Notes under the pieces: generated by a model
Seen by the model: only the letters and a program-made list of their open reading frames with translations
What the model was told of the DNA's origin: nothing
Database searches by the model: none
Translations under genes and position numbers: made by a program
In this document: positions 56,755-64,000 of the stretch, one piece after another
Layout: every line of letters begins with the position of its first letter
Numbering within the stretch: the first letter of the stretch is position 1
Origin: Dillenia suffruticosa
Lineage: Eukaryota; Streptophyta; Magnoliopsida; Dilleniales; Dilleniaceae
Assembly: GCA_033439265.1 (NCBI GenBank)
Contig: JAVTVX010000031.1
Span: 8,045,501-8,109,500, forward strand
Direction of reading: 5' to 3'
DNA length: 64,000 bases

Positions 56755-58053
56755 TGTTGGCATTAAGTGTTTTGTTGATGAACAAATTAGTATACTTAAT
56801 GTTAATTATAATTAGGAAGAATTTAAAAGAGTCTAAGATAGAAAATTTTAAATCTGAAAGCCTTCTAAGGATAAGTGTAGAAACAAGTCGATACCACTCT
56901 TTGAACATGTTGACACAAATGGCAATGTCAAATAAAACTCCTAACCCATTCGACACATCTAACATAGAAAAATTTTCAAAGGACGCAGAACACGTAAAGA
57001 AACATGTCGACACCACCTTATAGACATGTCGTCATATGGGTTAGAACACTAAATATATTACTAGCTGTCGACAGGAAACATTAAGATCTCGACATGTTCT
57101 TTAGAACTCAAGAAGACTACTAGATGTCGACACAAGATATTACAATGTCACAGACACAAAACACATAAAAAATGATGTCCATACGTGATTTAGAATGAAC
57201 ATAGAACACCTAGAAGTTCATGTTGACACAGGTAAGATGTCAACACATGTCCTAGAATTTAGAAAGAAATATGTATGACACTTGATCTAGAATATTTAAC
57301 ATGTTATGTGATGTTGACACATGGACATTAAGATGTCAACATAAGAATAGAAATTATTTTAACCTTAGCGTGCGAATAACAAGTCGAATTTATTGAACAT
57401 GTAACTATTTAATTTTGCTAACCATGTCAACATAAGGAAGTAGCAATGCCAAAACAAAAACTTCAACAGCTATTTCTGCACAAAGATTGTGTTCATTAAT
57501 TCAAAATCTAATCGGGTTAGCGAAGACATTTAATGCGGATTAATGTTCAAAATTCAAGTCACCACCTACCTCAATAGCCGGATTTCCTTTGCTTATAAAT
57601 ACAAGTATTGAAGAAGAAGAAGTTGGAGAGTAATCAATGAGAAAGCATCTGAGACTCATGAACACATTCAATTCTATACTCTATTCATAAAAACATTACA
57701 CTCTGTTTCATTGTTTAATTGTAACTTCCTTGTTTGTACTTCAATTTTGTTACAACCGAGAGTCAAAACCTCATCGGTGTAGCATTCTCCTCACATAGTT
57801 TTAATTGTACAAATATCCAAGTACGGTAGTTAGATATGAGGTTTTAGTGAGAGAAAGTAACACAACTTGGAGTTTTGGGAAGTATTTGAGAAAAACACTT
57901 ATAGAGGTCTAATTTGCAACAGAGAAGCAAGTTGATTGTAACATATTTTAAAAATAGTAGTAAATCCAGGTAAATTTTGAAAGTGGACGTATATCGGATT
58001 TGGTGGAACCATTATAAAAATTTTTATGTCGTTTGTTCAAATTTTTTCCAACA
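56755..58053 (+). repeat. Copia (SIRE-like) LTR
   Basis: TGTTGGCATTAAGTGTTTTG at the left and TTTTTTCCAACA at the right form the TGTTGG...CCAACA ends common in SIRE-type Copia LTRs. TATAAATACAAG (57593-57604) fits a TATA box. The flanking bases (GAGAT and TCTTG) do not match, as expected for a lone 3' LTR whose partner is missing. Repeated TGTCGACA-like palindromes occupy the left half. TTCACCCCCTCTAGG at 58133 resembles sequence usually found near such LTR ends, so the true right end could be up to 100 bases further. Confidence 0.55.
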
Positions 58054-59246
58054 TCTTGTTCTATTTATACTTAAAAATATCAAAAATTATTTAAATTCAA
58101 AATTAGTGTTGAAAATATTTAAATAAATATATTCACCCCCTCTAGGTTTTTTTCACATATCATGTAGCTTGTTCAAGAACCTTAACTAGCATGAGCCATG
58201 GCCTATGGATGGCCAAAATGGTGCATTGGGCCAGAAGGGATTTGGCTTGAGCCACGGCCTGGGATCAAAGTATGCATGTGGCTAGGCTCATAGGTCAAGG
58301 GTGGCTTGGTCGGAACCAGTGGAGACAATGGCTCGAGCAAGGTGACTTGTCTTTATTTGGGGTTCAAGGCACTATGTTTCTAAGGCACAAAGGAAGCTAA
58401 CTTCAATAAGGACTGAAGTTAATTAGTTAGCAAAGCAAGTACAGCTCATGAGATAGCATAACATGGCATGGTGACTTGGTAGCTGAGGTGTCCGAGCAGC
58501 TTTTCAATTCACATGGGCAATTTGAATTGCAGAGTGGGATTGTGATTGCAGGTGCATGTTGAGGATTTGGGAAGTGCATTCTCTTTATGATCAGAGGCAA
58601 CTGCGACATGATTCAAGTAGGGGACAAGTGCTAAGACCCATGAACTAGGGATAGTGAAGAATGTGAAGACTTCACTTGTGCCATTCACACTGCAATGCTT
58701 TGAAATCATGCATAATGGGTTATGTAATGTAACTCCTAGCAGTTAGGGTTGTTAACTGCATTTTGGCTCTATAAATTAAGAGTCAGACCAAGCATTCAAG
58801 CCATCAAATGCACAAAGAGCATAGGCTGTGAGCAATTTGTAAGCCACAAGTAGAAGCTAGGGCTAGGGCTTCAAACTCGGGAGTTCTGTAATCTACTCAT
58901 GCATTGTCCTTGTAATTTGGTGTAAAGCAATAAAACAAAGTTGGGAAGTGGTTTCCTGTAAAGCTGCGTGCATTATTCTCCCATTGCCTTTGCGTGTCTA
59001 GAGAGGAGAGAGAGGAGTGAGTAGAGAGAAGAGTGCGAGTGCTGAGGTTGATGTAAGACACTGGTTTGCATCACTTAGGGCAAAAAGTTTACTTGAAAAT
59101 TTGTCCAGGTGACATCTACTCATATGGGAGAAAACTCCTCACAGTCTGATAATTACTTGTCTATCTCTCCATCTCTCCATCTCTCCCTCTCTCCCTCTCT
59201 CAATCCAATTGTAAAGAAATTTCTACGAGAAATTTTATATTTGCTG
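58054..59246 (+). other. LTR-like or leader-like non-coding sequence
   Basis: No conserved ORF. A TATA-like CTATAAATTAAG (58769-58780), a polyadenylation-like CAATAAAAC (58928) and a G/A-rich GAGAGGAGAGAGAGGAGTGA stretch (about 59000-59020) follow in the order U3-R-U5. That fits an old LTR, but no TG...CA ends, target duplication or primer site can be shown. The left third contains the repeated word GGCTTGAGCCACGGCCT and relatives (58190-58340). Confidence 0.35.
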
Positions 59247-59448
59247 TGTCACGCCCCGAACCGGGATCGTGAACAGCCGCCCGTTGTCCCTGGATGCCGG
59301 CTGTATTTTTACAGAAAATCGGGCAGAACCTCCCCATAAATCGGAGGTTTCCCATATACAATTTCACCTGTATATGACATTCATCCTGTAAAAATAAATA
59401 ATTGGCCATCCCGACCTCTCCAAAATCAACAGATATCTCAGCCAACTA
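59247..59448 (-). repeat. Chromovirus LTR end fragment, inverted
   Basis: Starts TGTCACGCCCCGAACCGGGA. Its reverse complement ends ...TTATGGGGAGGTTCTGCCCG, ACGGGCGGCTGTTCACG, CGGTTCGGGGCGTGACA. The same blocks in the same order end the 5' LTR at 26905-27070. Only about 200 bases of the LTR are recognisable. Confidence 0.65.
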
Positions 59449-59505
59449 GAGCATGAGCAAAACGCTGAATTTTTGTCCCAAAACGCTGCGTCTCCAAATA
59501 TTGTG

Positions 59506-59537
<32 letters not shown>

Positions 59538-60489
59538 TGGTGTTACATGCTGAATTTTTGCAAACTACTTTTTTTTCCTTTTCTTTTTGTTTATCCCTAA
59601 ATTGTTGATTTGTATTGTTTTTTAATCAAATAAACGCAAGGAGAGAGGGAGGGGTGAAGATGATAGATGAAAAAAATAAAAAAGAAAAATAAATGTTGGG
59701 AGAGGGAGAGAAGATGGGTGAAAAATGGCGGGAAAAGGAGAGAATGAATGGTAAGGGAGAGGGAGAGATGAAGACGATTGAGGTGGAGAGGGAGAGACAA
59801 AAGATGAAGAAAATATGTTGGAGAAGAAAGAGAGAGAGCACGTAAAAAGAAAAAGTTTACACAGTCGTAGACGTTTATTTTAAATCCGGATGATTTTTAA
59901 GTACAAGGTAATAAAAAAAAGAGAGAAAGGAATCCATCTATAAATAATTTTTAGAGAATTGCAGAATGATGATTTTTATATACTTTTTTAACTCTATAAT
60001 TAAAATTTTTAGATCAAAATTTAAATAAGTTTATTTTTTTCTTTAATATTTATTTATTTTTAATAATACAATCTTTGTTAAAGTGTAAATTTTTACCCAT
60101 CCCTACTCCCTACTCGGTATAAAAAGAAAAATGAGTTCAGGAAATGAACTGAAATATTGAGTTCATGTGCCATAAATTCTTATGCTTAATTAAGAACTTA
60201 ATTGAATTCATATACTTGAAAGATGAGAAATAAAATATAAAAATTATTTATAAATATTTTTATAAATATTTTTATAAATATTTTAATTAATTTTTTTAAA
60301 GTTAAATTAGATAAAATAAAAATTGAGAACTAAAAAAAGTTGACTCTAAGGCATAAATTCTTGTGGAAATTATTTATAAATTTTAGTTTTGTTCAATGAT
60401 TTGAAAATTAGTGTTTTTGAGATAATCATTTTCTGTTCTGAACTACAAAAGTGGATTTGGAAGTGAAAACCTTCTCATCTCCAAAACAT
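59449..60489. other. AT-rich spacer upstream of CPSF30
   Basis: Poly-T of about 27 bases (59507-59532), purine-rich GGAGAGGGAGAG stretches (59640-59840, the source of the serine/leucine-rich frames on the - strand) and AT-rich sequence with a repeated CATAAATTCTT word (60171 and 60352). It might contain MITE-like pieces but I see no defined ends. The CPSF30 promoter probably begins near its right side; no TATA box stands out. Confidence 0.45.
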
Positions 60490-60657
60490 TTCCAAAATCA
60501 AAACCCCCTCCCTCCTCATCTCAAAAACATTTTCCAAAATCAGAACCCCCTCCCTCTCTCTCTCTCTCTCTCTCTCACTCTCATGGTGCTCCAAAAACCC
60601 CAAGTCTGAACTGCCTTTCAAAATCATCAAATACTGATCCTCAACAAAAAGGAAAAA
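60490..60657 (+). promoter_or_regulatory. CPSF30 5' leader region with CT repeats
   Basis: Pyrimidine-rich leader with a repeated phrase (CAAAATCAAAACCCCCTCCC at about 60493 and a near copy at 60536) and a (CT)n run (60552-60576). CT-rich leaders are common near plant transcription starts. The start ATG at 60658 is in context AAAAAATGGAGG. No upstream in-frame ATG follows the last stop. Confidence 0.6.
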
Positions 60658-62464
60658 ATGGAGGACACGGAAGGAGGTCTCAGCTTCGACTTCGAGGGCG
60701 GCCTTGATTCTGGCACCGCAAACCCTTCCGCCTCCGTGCCATTGATCCAATCCGATGCGGCCTCCGCCGCTTCTGGTGCTGCAATCCCCAATTCCGCCCC
60801 TGCCGCTAACGATTCCGCCGCCGTAAACATCCCTGGAAAGGGGAGCTATCGGCAGACTGTGTGCCGACATTGGCTTAGAAGCCTTTGCATGAAGGGCGAT
60901 GCCTGTGGGTTTCTCCACCAGTATGACAAGTCTCGAATGCCGGTTTGTCGATTTTTTCGGCTTTATGGAGAGTGCCGTGAGCAGGACTGTGTGTATAAGC
61001 ATACTAATGAAGACATCAAGGAGTGTAACATGTAAGCTTGGTTTCTGACCTGATTATTAGTTTTTATTGTTTTCCTTATTTTCTTGAAAGAATTGCCAAG
61101 ACATAATGAGGATGATGCATGCACTGTTCGACAATGTTGCATTTATGTATTGCGATACGAGAATGTGTTATTGATGGCCTTGGTTCATATTGTGAACGTG
61201 ACACTGAAAAGTTATATAGCCATGAAAGCTGTGGTGTTTTGGGTGTAATTGTTAGTGATAAGAATAATTTTAGGGCCATGTATGTTGTTTAGTTTTTTTT
61301 TTTTTGTGTATTTCTCATAAAATGGTGGTGGGTATTTCGAGGGATCTGAGACTAGGGACCCTGTTTTGTGTTTCTATGTTTGTTGTTGCTGTTAATTTGG
61401 ATGAAATGAAATCTGGGTTTTGACAGTGGTGTGGGGTTGGTGTGACGAGGAACATTCGAGAATGGTTGTTAGTAGACGATATTACTATGTTTATGTTGTT
61501 GAAGTTATGAATTTGGCCCCTCCTTAATCCTTCAATTTTGTCTTTTGAGGCTACGGTAGTTTTGGAAGTGAAATTTGGTAAAGCAAATTAGTGCACAAAC
61601 TGTATGCGCCAGGTTAACACCATTAGAATAATCTGACAGTACATCTCTTTATATTTTCAGCTGCGAGTGGAACTGTTCTTTAAATTAGCAGCACCCGCTT
61701 GCTACCCTTTATTTATCTGTCGTTTGACAGAAGAAAGAGGTATTGATTTCCTGGTTTATGTTCAATGTCAAACTAATATGTGATTATTGCATGCGGAAAA
61801 CCTTTAGCTGTGGTTTTTTGATTCATAAAACATTAGGTTGCAGTAATTTTATTGTACAGAGGGATAGTTATATGTGTGTATGATTGTCTGCCTTTAATTT
61901 AAGATACTGCTCGATAATTTAAAAAAACACAGCATGTTAAGGTTAGAGACATTTCATGGAATTAACATCTGCATTTTTGGTTATATCCTGGTGGTAAATA
62001 ATCACTGCATAAAAAAGGCATTGAGCTGTCATTTAATGAAGTGTGATTATTGCAGGTACAAGTTGGGTTTTTGTCCAAATGGTCCTGATTGCCGGTATAG
62101 ACATGCAAAACTTCCTGGACCTCCACCTTCTGTCGAAGAAGTCCTTCAGAAAATCCAACATTTATGTTCTTTCAATTATGGCACATCAAATAGGTTCTAC
62201 CAACAGCGAAATGTTAGGCAAACAGAAAAGACTCAGTTCCCAGCAGTTAGTCATGGTGCAGCAGCAAAACCTTCTACAGCAGAGTCCGTTGGCTTGAATC
62301 AACAACAATCACAAGCCCAACAGCCTCAGCAACAGGTCAGTCAGACCCAGATACAGAATCTACCCAATGGCCTTGCCAACCAGGCAAACAAAACTGCTTC
62401 ATCACTGCCTCAGGGAGTATCTAGGTTTGTTCAGAGTTCTGAGGTTTTTCGTTTTGTTCTGTAA
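60658..62464 (+). CDS. CPSF30: CPSF30, cleavage and polyadenylation factor 30-kDa subunit (5' half)
   Basis: Nuclear pre-mRNA 3'-end processing factor. Exon 1 is 60658-61031; intron 1 is 61032-62055 (GT...AG, splitting an ATG codon AT/G); exon 2 is 62056-62424. Protein: MEDTEGGLSFDFEGGLDSG, an A/S/P-rich stretch, then three CCCH fingers: CRHWLRSLCMKGDACGFLH, CRFFRLYGECREQDCVYKH and CNMYKLGFCPNGPDCRYRH, the last interrupted by intron 1. Next come GPPPSVEEVLQKIQ and a Q-rich tail. In Arabidopsis CPSF30 the first finger region binds RNA and calmodulin. At 62425 a donor (AG/GTTTGT) starts intron 2. Without splicing the frame adds VQSSEVFRFVL and stops at 62464, giving 260 residues, close to the known 28-kDa short form. 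The long form with a YTH domain would continue past the window. All finger residues are intact. Confidence 0.94.
61032..62055 (+). other. CPSF30 intron 1
   Basis: 1,024 bases from GTAAGC to TTATTGCAG, T-rich, no coding content. The upstream part of the frame at 61934-62055 (MLRLETFHGINICI...) is intronic and not part of the protein. Confidence 0.9.
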
Positions 62465-63180
62465 ATCAATATATGTATGCTCTAGTAGACATTTGATTAC
62501 AAGGTGTATTCTCATAATTTGGCTGTAATTAGCTCGTTAAAATTCTCTGCCACTGAACATAGCTCTTTACTAAAAGTTGATACTGTACACTTTCATGCTT
62601 GGTTTGGAATGTCCTTTTTCCTGTGCTTGGCACCAAAGAGAGAATAAAAACATATGAGAACGGTTCTGTTTTCTCTTAGTTCGCTAGATCAGGCAGTTTT
62701 TATAACAAGCATTGAATGGTTTTCTTTTTCTCATTTTCTATTTGTTTTAACCAACTGGAATGGTAATTGGTTGTGTTAAAGCTGGATGTGCTTTCAGAAA
62801 GTTATGGGAAATGTGTGACTTTTTTTTTTTTTTTTTTGGCAGTCATTTTTCTTCTTCAAGAGACATAAAATATTGATAATACCCTTCTTTTCATTAGATC
62901 CTTTTTCTTCTGCTTGCCTAATTAAGTTCGCTAACTCACTTTTCTTCTTTCTAATTCCATGTTTAAGGTAACTGAATTGATATCACTGTTTGAGGCTTGT
63001 GCCTCTGATCAATTGCCTACAAGTGAGGTATACATACACGTACGTAGCTGGTTGCACTATTTCCACATCCTTTAATATTGTATCCTGATGAAGGTACTCT
63101 TAGAATACCTTCATGATGCTTAAAAATCACTCAATGGACACAAATGTTCATATATTTTTGAACTTTTTTAACTAGGAAAC
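62425..63180 (+). other. CPSF30 intron 2, proximal part, with possible intronic poly(A) signal
   Basis: T-rich sequence following the exon 2 donor. AATAAA at 62643-62648 lies about 180 bases after the short-form stop and is preceded by TGT-rich sequence, so it could serve alternative polyadenylation. A poly-T of about 20 bases is at 62820-62839. A weak exon-like frame at 62962-63020 (TELISLFEACASDQLPTSE) has no match to CPSF30. Confidence 0.6.
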
Positions 63181-63592
63181 TGTTAGGGAAGTGACTGCTG
63201 GCAGTCAGCTGGACAAAGATGTGACAACTTCAGTCAAGATGGGTGATGAGGTGGCTGCTGCAAGACAAGTGGCCAACCCAAGTGGGCTGAAAGTTTATCA
63301 ACGCAGAAGGTAAGGGTTTTAAAAGCTGTTGAAGGGTAACAAATTGCTATTGAAGAATCTTGAGTAGTTAGGGAAGGAATATGGGGGTAATTAGGCTATA
63401 AATAGGCAAGAATGGAAACGGGAAGGGGCAGTGAATGAATAGTTGCAGTTGAGTGTATGGGCAATCTTGCTCTTCTAAGCAAACTGATTTTCTTCTTATT
63501 TTCTGCTGTAATGTTCTTTTTTAGCTAGTAATGAAAGGAAGCTCTTGATCTCCCAAGCATTTTCAGTCTTCTTCATCTTTCTACTTCTAACA
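63181..63592 (+). repeat. 5' LTR of a retrotransposon in CPSF30 intron 2
   Basis: 412 bases from TGTTAGGGAAG to TTCTAACA, with the inverted TGTTAG...CTAACA ends of LTRs. The promoter-like GGCTATAAATAGGC is at 63395-63408. A TAATGAAAGG polyadenylation-like region lies near 63528. The partner LTR must lie past 64000, so identity and target duplication cannot be checked here. Confidence 0.7.
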
Positions 63593-64000
63593 ATTGATCC
63601 GATCTGCCGCTCTCTTCCCCACCCTTTTCTTTCTGATCTCTCTTTCTCTCTATCTCTCCCCCTCTTTAGTCGACTTTCCCCAAACAATTCCTCCATTTAC
63701 TTCATGACTTACACCAAAATGGACATCAAATTAGAGTCTTTGGAGAAAAGTATTGTAGAACTTGGGAAGAGTGTCTCGACACTGGTCGAGCAAATGAACA
63801 TCCATCGCACCGGGATGGACAAACTCGTCTCCCTGGAAGATCTGGTGGTGTACTGCTGCGACAAAAACACAATGGTCGTGAGAAGCTGGTTCTTCTGCTT
63901 CCACACTACATGGTGTTTCCGGAAGCCCTTCACTCAAAATAGGATCCATTGCCATCTTGGGAACCCACCACCAACACCACTCACAACCGAAAAACCCATC
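63593..64000 (+). mobile_element. Start of the retrotransposon body, possible gag
   Basis: After the LTR comes ATTGATCCGATCTGCC; this is not the usual TGGTATCAGAGC primer site, so another tRNA or a decayed site is likely. An open stretch from ATG at 63703 (MTYTKMDIKLESLEKSIVEL, GKSVSTLVEQMNIHRTGMDK) predicts a coiled coil like the N-terminus of retrotransposon gag. It stays open to the window edge but becomes unconvincing after about residue 60. The domain family is not assignable from this fragment. Confidence 0.5.

Noticed and set aside
58160-59090. Complete solo LTR or TRIM
   Set aside because: Promoter- and poly(A)-like signals are in order, but no inverted TG...CA ends or target duplication could be found.
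59597-59841. Serine/leucine-rich ORFs on the - strand
   Set aside because: Translation of GGAGAGGGAGA-type purine repeats; two overlapping frames are equally open.
1177-60489. A SIT4 phosphatase-associated (SAP-domain) gene between DRT111 and CPSF30
   Set aside because: Looked for because of its place in Arabidopsis; no reading frame or fragment in the window resembles it.
60475-61002. 175-residue ORF antisense to CPSF30 exon 1
   Set aside because: Shadow of the GC-rich, conserved CPSF30 coding exon; includes a CT-repeat translation and no known domain.
62962-63020. Additional CPSF30 exon (TELISLFEACASDQLPTSE)
   Set aside because: No similarity to the CPSF30 sequence expected after exon 2 (start of the YTH part) and no good acceptor; treated as intron.

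Overview
This window is plant nuclear DNA, most likely from a eudicot with a large, repeat-rich genome. Two conserved single-copy genes sit at its edges. Between them lie about 59 kb of nested, decayed transposable elements of plant-specific lineages (Athila, Tekay-type chromovirus, Tat/Ogre, SIRE-type Copia, MULE, hAT, CACTA). I see no bacterial, organellar or CRISPR-like content.

Left edge (1-2085): the last exon of DRT111/SPF45, a splicing factor, on the + strand with its 3' UTR. At 2086-6109 lies a broken BZR1/BES1-family gene on the - strand. It was split a few codons after its start by a Mutator-like element (2780-6087) flanked by a perfect 10-bp duplication. The MULE carries a decayed plant mobile domain (PMD/MAIN-like) gene. 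At 7729-9608 one hAT element holds a second hAT.

Middle (10542-59450), mostly retrotransposons. An Athila element (+, 11663-26722) is interrupted by a 3.9-kb solo LTR (18244-22149) inside its integrase and by a 2.5-kb non-autonomous CACTA element (23885-26395). A chromovirus (26905-33655) lacks RNase H and integrase. Two internally deleted Athila bodies on the - strand share one LTR (33825-39656). A second chromovirus follows (39660-44349, LTR from 44350), then a Tat/Ogre pol fragment (about 47060-48553). An LTR with mismatched flanks (48554-49834) leads into a SIRE-type Copia pol (49835-54060). That pol is interrupted by a solo LTR (51168-53007) and followed by an extra ORF and a Copia LTR (56755-58053).

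Right edge (60490-64000): the 5' half of CPSF30, a polyadenylation factor with three CCCH zinc fingers. Exons 1 and 2 and the start of a long intron 2 are present. Reading through the intron-2 donor gives a 260-residue short form. A separate LTR retrotransposon begins inside intron 2 at 63181 and runs off the window.

The two host genes belong to the RNA-processing machinery. In Arabidopsis, as I recall, they are near neighbours (DRT111 At1g30480, CPSF30 At1g30460), so the window looks like a conserved gene neighbourhood inflated by transposons. Nearly every transposon reading frame is broken. Many of the stops are of the kind made by C-to-T change, as expected for long-methylated, silenced DNA. 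I found no complete autonomous element and no novel intact multigene system.
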